49,658 bases of DNA from an uncultured Eubacteriales bacterium (GTDB taxonomy: Bacteria > Bacillota > Clostridia > Peptostreptococcales > Anaerovoracaceae). How positions within the stretch are numbered: position 1 is the stretch's first letter; every line of letters starts with the position of its first letter. Under the pieces are notes generated by a model. It was given only the letters and a program-made list of their open reading frames with translations, ran no database searches and was not told the origin of the DNA. The stretch lies in contig CADBRA010000023.1 in assembly GCA_902796965.1 (NCBI GenBank), positions 1-49,658 of the forward strand. Direction: 5' to 3'. Shown here piece after piece: positions 1 through 7,067 of the stretch. A program made the translations under genes and the position numbers.

Positions 1-34
1 TAATTATTCTAGTAAAATATACATTCTAGCCGAC

Positions 35-300
35 ATTCATCCCACGGCCTAAAGGCACGTGGGTTTTCTGTCGGGAACTTTATAAAACATCAGCATTGCT
101 GTCTGGCAAAACACCCATGCAGCATTTTCAGGCGATTTAGCGCGATAGGTAGCACCAAGGATAAGAAGCACTCTGAAACCTGAATAACGCGGTCATGTCA
201 CCTTAATATAACGCTCCTGTAGATCTGCGAGTAAAGCAGAACCGCCGACAAAAGACTCTATGGATCATGTCAGGCGCGACTTCGCATAGTAAAAGTTCAA
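35..300 (+). ncRNA. Orphan HEARO / IscB omega-RNA-like element
   Basis: No protein is encoded here, but the plus strand folds well and resembles the guide RNAs that sit upstream of IscB (HEARO RNA). A hairpin pairs 41-46 with 58-63 and 47-49 with 54-56, leaving A57 bulged. It is followed by a TTTTCTG linker. Bases 69-74 (TGTCGG) are complementary to 245-250 (CCGACA), closing a long-range stem, and 224-228 pairs with 236-240 around a 7-base loop. A central CTCTGAAACCTG stretch and a final AAAGTTCAAG also fit my memory of this RNA class. In IscB loci the guide is the sequence just 5' of the first hairpin and the nuclease gene follows. Here no iscB follows; a minus-strand lipase-like gene does. 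It is therefore a solo or decayed copy. The family match is from recall, not from a covariance-model search. Confidence 0.5.
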
Positions 301-552
301 GCTGATAGAAAATAACATTGAATATATTTTTTAATTTGATTATTGACGATTTTCTATATTATGCTATAATTTAGTTAGTTTTAATTGGTATTAAATTAAT
401 ACCGTCAAATCAATTTATATAAAATATACTCTCCTTAACTAAATATTGGTTTGATATTTTCCTTTTTTCCTCCGCCGCGGTCTGTTGCAGGATCGCGGCG
501 TCCTTCTTTTTTGAAACTGCGCATTCCAGAAATATTGATCAAAAGCTTATAA
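301..552. other. AT-rich gap
   Basis: This gap follows the guide-RNA-like element and precedes the 3' end of the phospholipase-like gene. It is strongly AT-rich between about 310 and 450. A CCGCCGCGGTCTGTTGCAGGATCGCGGCG region near 472-500 can pair GCCGCG-type arms and may terminate the minus-strand lipase-like transcript, but I could not settle a clean stem plus U-tract. No coding sequence is convincing here. Confidence 0.4.
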
Positions 553-1404
553 TCAAACCGGATCGCCGGCCGATATAAGATCAGCGTGGATCGGTTTTCT
601 GACAGACGACTTTTTCTCTTTTCCGCCAAAATCAAACCTGTAGAGTTCATCATCAAGTCCGCACGGAAATGCCTCGAGCAGGCGGCATGCCGCCGGTACG
701 GCCTCTATTAGTCTTTTCTGCAGATAAAGACTACTTTCAGCGCATTCCGGATCCTCATATTTCGTGGTTATATGTCCGCGGAGCGTATCGTACTGACCCA
801 GTACTTTTAGGCCTGCATATATTAAATTCCTTTTCAAATCACCGGGACATCTCAGCACGCCGTGGAAAAATTTAAACCGCCTCATGGATTTATACATTAT
901 TTTTTCGCCCTGTTCCTCGTATAATAAGCCGATTATCTTTCCTGCACGTCTGGACGGATGAAAGTTCTTAACTATGTCTTCTTTGACTGGAATGCGCCCC
1001 TCTGCCGCTATAAGACTTCTGTCGAATGCTCCCTCTATAACCGCATGGCGCACACCGTGCTCCCGCTCATACCTGTTTATATATACGTGGCACATAGCAT
1101 CCAGTACGAAGTGGCACAGAACTCCGAGCAGATAAATGCGTCCGGCTTCACGTGCGCTTCTGCTCAGTTTTTCAAGTATTTCAGTTTCACGCCCGAAGAA
1201 CTCTGTTCCGCTCATCTTATGCATATCATGTCCGGCATCTGACACGCCATTTTTCCTGAGCGGATCACAGTAGAACAGCAGATCCGGCCCCTGCAGTCCT
1301 ATGTGGAACACTTCTTCTTCATTTTTTATTTCTTTTTTCAGCGTTTCATCCAGATGTTCCAGGACGAGGCTTCCGAATCGTTCATGTGCGTATGTTGACG
1401 GCAT
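553..1404 (-). CDS. Zinc-dependent phospholipase C-like protein
   Basis: The 283-residue product looks like the bacterial zinc-dependent phospholipase C / S1-P1-like fold (Zn_dep_PLPC family). It begins MPSTYAHERFG, so His7 follows closely on the initiator as in this family. Further candidate metal ligands are spaced as expected: HIGLQGPD near 54-61, HDMH near 79-82, and an HFVLDAMCH helix near 117-125. No signal peptide is visible, unlike the secreted clostridial alpha-toxins, so a cytoplasmic or membrane-associated housekeeping role is more likely than a toxin. The C-terminus is basic (GGKEKKSS...). It stands alone, with a 350-base gap upstream. The sequence AGGAGAATA lies just before the start. 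The substrate is unknown. Confidence 0.7.
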   Translation of the reverse strand: MPSTYAHERFGSLVLEHLDETLKKEIKNEEEVFHIGLQGPDLLFYCDPLRKNGVSDAGHDMHKMSGTEFFGRETEILEKLSRSAREAGRIYLLGVLCHFVLDAMCHVYINRYEREHGVRHAVIEGAFDRSLIAAEGRIPVKEDIVKNFHPSRRAGKIIGLLYEEQGEKIMYKSMRRFKFFHGVLRCPGDLKRNLIYAGLKVLGQYDTLRGHITTKYEDPECAESSLYLQKRLIEAVPAACRLLEAFPCGLDDELYRFDFGGKEKKSSVRKPIHADLISAGDPV

Positions 1405-1662
1405 ATTATTCTCCTACATCAGCATCAATCAGTTTTGAAACTGCATTATTTGATCGGGCATCAAACGGCCCGAAGCTGCCTCAAGCCTTTTCCCCGGGCC
1501 TCAAATGGTTCAGCATATCTTTTGTATAAGATGCGGTCATAAACGCTCCCGCTCCGGATCAATCCGTCCGATGTCCGAGCGGATTTAAGCAAGCTATTCA
1601 CTGAATTGTGATACGTTCCTGATCTCAAGTACAGCTCGTCGTCAGTTAAGTCAAGGCAACTA
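1405..1662. other. Gap with a doubtful short reading frame
   Basis: Between the phospholipase-like gene and the hairpin at 1663 the minus strand stays open for about 58 codons, ending with TGA at 1481-1483. There is no ATG in frame and no ribosome site, so I do not call it a gene. The translation contains DDELYLRSGTYHNS and ends EARGKGL. It may be a fragment of a lost gene or chance. Confidence 0.3.
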
Positions 1663-1716
1663 AAAAGGTACCTTTACATTTTATTTCCCGAGGCGGGATT
1701 CGTAAAGGTACCTTTT
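1663..1716 (-). terminator. Double-palindrome hairpin, likely terminator
   Basis: Arms at 1663-1677 and 1702-1716 are perfect 15-base inverted repeats around a 24-base spacer that itself contains CCCG...CGGG. Each arm is also a palindrome on its own (AAAGGTACCTTT), so two alternative folds exist. Read on the minus strand, the hairpin follows the DUF1266 gene and ends in CCTTTTTAG, which suits an intrinsic terminator. Confidence 0.55.
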
Positions 1717-1755
1717 GATTTATTGGTCTCTTTTCAGATTCTGATTTCGTATGTA

Positions 1756-2865
1756 TTACTTGTCTTCCTGCATATCTTTCATGTCGAGCCTTGATTTTAT
1801 GAATTCTCCGCCTTCTTTTCTGATATACACGGTTCCCACCTCAGCATCGAGAAGAGGAACGATGGTAGGATCGAAGTTTGCTACTACATTCAGTGTGAAG
1901 ATATTTGAATTATCTCTGTCGGAAGAATATTCCTTGCTTTCATCTCCGGCAAAAAATCTCCATCCTGAATCAGGGAAATTCTTGAACGGCTTTTCACGAT
2001 ATATCATGCACGGGAGCACGCCATCTACGCTGACTCTGTCTGAAACAAAGCTACCCTTGCTGCCGAGCTCACCCTTGACGAGAGGTTCAAGATTATCCTT
2101 GTCGAGCATCGGGAAGTATTCTTTTTTTGTATACCAGTGATATACCTTCCAGACATTTACTCTCTCGTCTGTAAAGAGCTGGTCGCACTTCTTAACGAGA
2201 TAATCGAAGCTCTTTCTGGCCTCGAGTTCATCGAATCCTGAATTTTTATATGCAGAATAAGCACCGCCTGCTATGAAGCTCACTGCATAGTCTGCCCAGT
2301 TGTCAAAGTTCTTGAGAAGCGGTTTTGTCAGATCGCCGAACATCTCTCTGGCAGACGGCTCATTGAAGAAATCGTCATAGACGCACTCTCTGATGAGCTT
2401 CGCACTGAGAGCCATATCCCAGCCAAAATATCCGTGTTTTCCGACAACATTCTTGAAATTCTGTGTAAAATCGCGGCACTTCAGAAAAGACTCTCTGCCC
2501 TTTTCTGTCATCTTTTCGACCTCGATATTGAAGTTGCCCTGATCGTACATCATAAACTGCGCATACTGCCAGTGTGTTCCGCGCAGGCATCCTCTTGAAA
2601 TGACCTGCATAGCCGTTTCTTCATCTACGATACCGAAGCTCTTCAGATCTTCATCTATCTTCGACCTGCTGGCAGCGTTACCCGCCGGATCGACCATCTG
2701 CATATTCGTGAAGTCACTTCCGTCCATGAGAGAATACGGAGCAGCGAGAAGTATTTCAAAATCCTCGAGTTTAGTATAAGGTATGTCATTGTCCAAGGCT
2801 CTGATCTTGTCAAGAAGCTCGTTCAGAGTCTTTTCATAATAAGAAGGCTGAGCAGCATTTTCCAT
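1756..2865 (-). CDS. DUF1266 / DUF2185 domain protein
   Basis: This is a 369-residue soluble protein of unknown function. The middle part (about 100-255) matches the DUF1266 pattern, with GWDMALSAKLIRECVYDDF and a later WADYAVSFIAGGAYSAY helix. The last 100 residues look like DUF2185 (the Imm33-like immunity fold): a GSFVSDRVSVDG start, GWRFFAGDES, and a closing GTVYIRKEGGEF. DUF2185 is often found in polyimmunity loci, so a protective or regulatory role is possible, but no toxin gene is visible. The start follows a GAAAGGTGCG ribosome site. A decayed copy of the first 40 codons lies about 620 bases upstream, evidence that this locus duplicated. Confidence 0.6.
   Translation of the reverse strand: MENAAQPSYYEKTLNELLDKIRALDNDIPYTKLEDFEILLAAPYSLMDGSDFTNMQMVDPAGNAASRSKIDEDLKSFGIVDEETAMQVISRGCLRGTHWQYAQFMMYDQGNFNIEVEKMTEKGRESFLKCRDFTQNFKNVVGKHGYFGWDMALSAKLIRECVYDDFFNEPSAREMFGDLTKPLLKNFDNWADYAVSFIAGGAYSAYKNSGFDELEARKSFDYLVKKCDQLFTDERVNVWKVYHWYTKKEYFPMLDKDNLEPLVKGELGSKGSFVSDRVSVDGVLPCMIYREKPFKNFPDSGWRFFAGDESKEYSSDRDNSNIFTLNVVANFDPTIVPLLDAEVGTVYIRKEGGEFIKSRLDMKDMQEDK
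2743..2863 (-). repeat. Tandem duplication unit, copy 1
   Basis: These 121 bases are the 5' coding end of the intact DUF1266 gene. They recur with very few changes at 3367-3486. A second pair in the upstream region, 3103-3147 and 3640-3684, is about 78% identical by eye over 45 bases. Together they indicate duplication of a segment of roughly 620 bases. Confidence 0.8.
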
Positions 2866-3366
2866 ACGTACGCACCTTTCCTTTCAGTAAAAAATATCCA
2901 TAAAACCATAACGCCGAAAAGATGCATTCGCGTGAAAAGCATCCGGCATGAATTAAAGCGCCTGACTGCGCTCAAGGGCAAGCCCGTGAGGTCCTGATTA
3001 CAAAGCGCAGCTTGCAATCGCATATCATTTTAAGACTTTGGAATTGCAAATGTAAATCTGTCTAAATCAGGACTTTTACTACCAGGCAGTCCTACAACCA
3101 CATTATCGGTAGATTTCTGCTTTTAAGCAAGGAAGTACAGTCAATCTCCCTATTATTTGACTGTCAAGCGGCTTTCATCCCGCAGGCAAGCCCGCGGTTT
3201 TTTACCGCATAATTATAACATATATTATTTACCCGCTATACTGAAAATTATTGATATACAAAACAAATTATCTTTAAAATAATGATGATTCGGCGTCAGC
3301 TCCGCTGACAAAGAAACATACTGCAGTAAGCCGACAAAAATCATACAGCCCGTTTATTTTGCAAAT
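2866..3366. other. Upstream region of DUF1266 gene with hairpin-rich stretch
   Basis: No gene is seen. The stretch holds the promoter region of the DUF1266 gene, a GC-richer part at 3160-3215 able to form nested stems (GCGG...CCCGC...GCGGTTTTTTACCGC), and a GTCAGC-TCC-GCTGAC palindrome at 3295-3309. The 3160-3215 part somewhat resembles the terminal hairpins of IS200/IS605 elements, but no transposase remains. Confidence 0.4.
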
Positions 3367-3486
3367 AGCGAGAAGTATTTCAAAATCCTCGAGTTTATAT
3401 AAGGTATGTCATTGTCAGGGCTCTGATCTTGTCAAGAAGCTCGTTCAGAGTCTTTTCATAATAAGAAGGCTGAGCAGTATTTTCCA
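3367..3486 (-). pseudogene. Decayed 5' fragment of DUF1266 gene
   Basis: This 120-base copy repeats codons about 1-40 of the neighbouring 369-residue gene. One base is missing relative to 2743-2863 (GTCAGGGC against GTCCAAGGC), so the frame shifts after KIRAL and then stops. The start codon is also lost: TTTCCAAGTG replaces TTTCCATACG, so ATG is gone. Everything downstream of codon 40 is absent. It is a non-functional relic of a tandem duplication. Confidence 0.8.
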
Positions 3487-3797
3487 AGTGCGGCAAACTG
3501 ACTATTCCCATAAGCAGGCTCAATAGAATTCTCATCGCCAACTGCAGCTCGTACCTCACATTATTCTCAGACCGTTCGTATATTAATTTAATTGCCATTT
3601 GAGTGAGAACTTTCATTATCATGCAGCGCGGCAGCAAAATTAGCGGTAAATTTCTGCACTGAGGCAAGGAAGGATAGTCATTCTATATTTATTCTCTAAT
3701 TATTCAATGTATTGGTGAGACTTTACCAATTTATTTCAGTTTCGTTCCATAGACAAACATATGGAATTTCGCTTTAATCTTTTATAACGATGAAAAA

Positions 3798-3822
3798 GAC
3801 CGCGCCGGAAACCGGCGCGGTC
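3798..3822 (-). terminator. Intrinsic terminator of the FAD oxidase operon
   Basis: A perfect 11-base stem (GACCGCGCCGG) with an AAA loop is followed on the minus strand by TTTTT. It sits 49 bases beyond the stop codon of the last gene of the operon. Confidence 0.9.
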
Positions 3823-3871
3823 CGATCAGCAGCATTTTAATGCTGCAATATTTACATCTGAGACCTTGTGA

Positions 3872-5584
3872 TTATTTAACAACAGTCTTGCTGCAAGTCC
3901 ATGAAGGCATAGGATACTTGTCTGGAACTTCCCAGTCGATCATGTCGTGCATCCACTCTGCTCTCTGAACGAAGATATCGTGTGCGAGAGGTACAGGAGG
4001 ATGTGATAACCATTTAGGGTCGAATTCATTCTTTATCTTGAGCAGCCAGATATGGTAGTTAGGACCATACTGAGGACCAGTCAGATACAGCGGCTGATGA
4101 GGGCCGAGGTGTGATGAATAGAATCCGTACTTGATGTTCATCTTTGAAGAAGCAAGGAAGAATCTGTCGACACCTGAAGTATCTTCGTCCTGATCCCAGT
4201 AAATCAGGAATTCTGAATAGCCCTGATGGCCGTTTTCGAATGCCTGGAACCAGCCTGGGTCCTCGAAGTCAGGGAACAGAGGAGGAGTGAATCCGTCAAC
4301 ATTCTGTCCACTGAGAACGATTCTAGGATCTCCGCCTCCCGGACAATCCGTAACATTCTGCATGTTGTTCTTCTTGAGTTCTGCGAAGTGTTCGCCGTGT
4401 GCTACAGCCTGGTTCATCGATTCGATTACGAACTCTACTGATACGTAGGAACCAGTCATCAGCCACATTCCTGAAGAGTCGGCGTTCTTGAGCCATGACT
4501 CGTCGGAAGGTTTAGTTCTTCTCTTATGTGAACCTTCGAACTGTGCGAAGATTTCATCGAGAACAGCCTGCTCATAAGCAAACTGATCAGGTGAAGCATA
4601 ACCGACAACAAGTACTCTTACGAGGAAGAAGTTTCTCAGAGTCTCTTCGTTTTCCTTCAGCCATATAGCCCAGAACTCTTCTTTGTCCTCTGCTTTTGCT
4701 ATAGCTCTCCAGAATACAGGTACCTTTGTGCAGGCAGCGCATACTTCAGCTTCGCCGATGTCATACATAGCCTGAACCTGCTCAGCCTTGCTGTTAACCT
4801 GATAGTTAGTCCACTCAACGCGGTCAGGAATGAGTACGAGGTGAGTATTAGGAGCAATACCTTCTGGAACGAGGGACTGCTGAACGAACGGCAGATACTT
4901 AACAGCCATTCTTGTTACGATACCGAGGCATCCACGGAGACCTGTAAATCCTCTGAGAAGTGCTCTCAGGTCAGGACCAGGACCTTCGCCCCAGAACGGG
5001 TCGTCTGAAGTAGCGAGCGAACCCATTCTTACGATTTCGCCCTCAGGGAGAACGAGCTCAGTACCGAGGATTCTTCTGTGCGGAAGGCCGATCTTCAGTG
5101 ACAGAGGTGACCATCCGTCGCCGAGGAGGTTTGCGATTGCGGAGCACTGAGCGCCACCGCCGCCGATTACGCCGTAAGCACCCTTGTTGAATGCTTCCTG
5201 CTGAAGTGATGCATAGATGATTCCAGGGCCGATATCAGCGTAGATGTGCTTTTCGTCCCATTCAAAGTGCTGCATACGCTTCATGTCAATGATGAGTTCA
5301 TCATCTGCGTGGCAGTGAGTTTTAGGACCATAGAATCCAGTTGCATATGGAACATATGGAACATTGTATCTATTGCAGATCTTTACGATCTTAACGAGTT
5401 CCTCTGTGTCAGCAGGAAGTACTACTGCACATGGGAGAACTGTCATTACTCTCTCATATCCGAGACCTGCTTCGTATCCGCCCGGGCCGGACTTATACGC
5501 CTGCATGATAACAGGATCTTCTGAGATAAATTTGGAGCCTACTACAGCCTCCATAGCTTTTATAGCCTGAACTGATATACTCAT
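3872..5584 (-). CDS. FAD-linked oxidase, large subunit B (GlcD/VAO-type)
   Basis: The 570-residue flavoprotein has an N-terminal PCMH-type FAD-binding domain (about 40-260). It contains VLPADTEELVKIVKICNRYNVPYVPY, the diphosphate-binding GVIGGGGAQCSAIANLLGDGWSP, and LRGCLGIVTRMAVKYLP. The C-terminal substrate domain closes with IKNEFDPKWLSHPP, like the FDP...NPG end of glycolate oxidase and p-cresol methylhydroxylase. The substrate is unknown; hydroxy acids or phenolic alcohols are the family's usual range. It is the third gene of an operon: an iron-sulfur subunit stops 16 bases upstream and a second, different FAD oxidase precedes that. I start at ATG 5584, because the longer frame's TTG lies inside the GGGAGG ribosome site. 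Having two flavoprotein subunits flank one Fe-S subunit is unusual. Confidence 0.75.
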   Translation of the reverse strand: MSISVQAIKAMEAVVGSKFISEDPVIMQAYKSGPGGYEAGLGYERVMTVLPCAVVLPADTEELVKIVKICNRYNVPYVPYATGFYGPKTHCHADDELIIDMKRMQHFEWDEKHIYADIGPGIIYASLQQEAFNKGAYGVIGGGGAQCSAIANLLGDGWSPLSLKIGLPHRRILGTELVLPEGEIVRMGSLATSDDPFWGEGPGPDLRALLRGFTGLRGCLGIVTRMAVKYLPFVQQSLVPEGIAPNTHLVLIPDRVEWTNYQVNSKAEQVQAMYDIGEAEVCAACTKVPVFWRAIAKAEDKEEFWAIWLKENEETLRNFFLVRVLVVGYASPDQFAYEQAVLDEIFAQFEGSHKRRTKPSDESWLKNADSSGMWLMTGSYVSVEFVIESMNQAVAHGEHFAELKKNNMQNVTDCPGGGDPRIVLSGQNVDGFTPPLFPDFEDPGWFQAFENGHQGYSEFLIYWDQDEDTSGVDRFFLASSKMNIKYGFYSSHLGPHQPLYLTGPQYGPNYHIWLLKIKNEFDPKWLSHPPVPLAHDIFVQRAEWMHDMIDWEVPDKYPMPSWTCSKTVVK

Positions 5585-5599
5585 TATTTCACCTCCCAA

Positions 5600-7045
5600 T
5601 TAAAGCGCTGCAACAATAAGTTCGGTGATATCGATAGCCTTGACGCCGTCCTTAGGATCAGCATAAGTATTGAAAGCATCTCTGCACTGAGGATCAGCTG
5701 AAACGATAGTTTCAATACCGAGATACTTAGCTTCTTCGAGGCGTTTTTCAGTAGCGAACTTAGTTAAAGCCGGGAATGCGATGTCAGTTCCGCGTCCAGC
5801 GCAGATATCTAATGCATTCTCTCTGATTCTGATGAATTCAGTATTGTCAGCGCCAGGTACAGCAGCCATGATAGTTCTTGCTTCTTTGTACAGACCCTGA
5901 CGGCCTCTTCTTCTTCTCTGACCTGGATAGATCATACCCATCCAGCCTCTTTCGCCCTTATAAGGAGTCCAGTCGTCGCAGAGTCTGGAAACTGAAGAAG
6001 CATCGTGATAAGCGATTCTGCTGTCAATAGGAGTTGTAAGAGTAAGAGTACCATCTTCGATTGCCTTTGCAGCGAGTTCCATGATGTGAACAACCTTGAA
6101 ACCGAGGTCAGCAGTCGCGATGTTGAGTACCTTTGGAATATCAGCTTTGAGTGTTCTGTAAACTTCAGCGTCTGAGCATACTACAGTAGTTGCTCCTGAA
6201 GCCTTGATTGCATCAACAGTCTCTTTTGCGATCTTCTTTGCTTCATCCATCATACCAATTGAGATTACGACGTTACCTTCGTTTTTCTCATTGTCTAAGA
6301 GCATGAAGTCGATGCCGAGCTTGTTGAGGATAGTAGCAGTTGCCTGAGCGATCTGAGGGTTCTTGAACGAAGTGTTGTCGCCTACATAGTAGAGAACGTC
6401 AGCCTTGTCAGCAACCTTTACATCTTTAGCCCATGCCTTGCGGTCTTCTTTTGAACCATAGATGTTGCCAGTCTCGAGGATCTTGTCAACTGCAGATTTG
6501 TGAGCAGGAAGCGGAGCAACTCCGTCCTGAACAGCCTTAACTCTGAGTGATTCGAGAGAAAGCTCGATTTCAAGGTCGAGGTTTCTCTTGCATGCTACAT
6601 CGCAAGCTCCGCAGAGAGGGCATGAATAGAGGATATTAACGAGACTCGGAGTCCATTCGATGTCTCCCTCGAGGAGACCAACACCGATTCTCATTTTACC
6701 CATAGCACCGTAAGCGTCGAAATCATTGAACAGATTGGACGGACATCTTACGTTGAATTTTACGCCAGGATTGTAAGTATGCTCAACCCAGTAGCATCCT
6801 TTACATTTGATGCAGTGGTCCATGTCATACTTGAAGTTTGAAGCGTCTTCGATATTGAACTCTAACGGAGTTCTCGGAGTCTTGAACCTAGCGTGTGAAG
6901 ATCCCATAGGACCATATTCAGGGTCCAGTTCGGATAATTTATAACGCGCACCGGTTAATGATTTATCTTTTGCAATATCCTTCGCCAGTTCCATGTTGGC
7001 CTTGGACGAGGACATGTCGAAACGGCTGTTAGAATCTATTGCCAT
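5600..7045 (-). CDS. Fe-S subunit, GlcF/HdrD-like with degenerate CCG domain
   Basis: The 481-residue protein links the two flavoproteins. The N-terminal third carries two 4Fe-4S sites: CIKCKGC near 78-84 with a distant CPSN, and the textbook CPLCGACDVAC near 142-152. The remainder follows the layout of the cysteine-rich CCG domains of glycolate oxidase GlcF and heterodisulfide reductase, but the ligands are missing. YHDASSVSRL stands where YHDPCH is usual, CAGRGTD where CCGxGG is usual, and DPQCRD where CPxC is usual. It therefore probably cannot bind the non-cubane cluster and may act only as electron relay and scaffold. No membrane segment is seen. The ribosome site AAAGGAGG is strong. Spacing to its neighbours is 16 and 22 bases, so the three genes should be co-translated. 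Confidence 0.7.
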   Translation of the reverse strand: MAIDSNSRFDMSSSKANMELAKDIAKDKSLTGARYKLSELDPEYGPMGSSHARFKTPRTPLEFNIEDASNFKYDMDHCIKCKGCYWVEHTYNPGVKFNVRCPSNLFNDFDAYGAMGKMRIGVGLLEGDIEWTPSLVNILYSCPLCGACDVACKRNLDLEIELSLESLRVKAVQDGVAPLPAHKSAVDKILETGNIYGSKEDRKAWAKDVKVADKADVLYYVGDNTSFKNPQIAQATATILNKLGIDFMLLDNEKNEGNVVISIGMMDEAKKIAKETVDAIKASGATTVVCSDAEVYRTLKADIPKVLNIATADLGFKVVHIMELAAKAIEDGTLTLTTPIDSRIAYHDASSVSRLCDDWTPYKGERGWMGMIYPGQRRRRGRQGLYKEARTIMAAVPGADNTEFIRIRENALDICAGRGTDIAFPALTKFATEKRLEEAKYLGIETIVSADPQCRDAFNTYADPKDGVKAIDITELIVAAL

Positions 7046-7067
7046 ATCTTTATTCCTCCTTTCTCAA

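Noticed and set aside
3160-3225. IS200/IS605-type end hairpin
   Set aside because: The nested stems are suggestive, but no transposase, target TTAC/TTAG context or second end was found.
4226-5570. Plus-strand open frames of 68-92 codons over the FAD oxidase gene
   Set aside because: They are antisense to a strongly conserved gene, lack ribosome sites, and have low-complexity or implausible composition.
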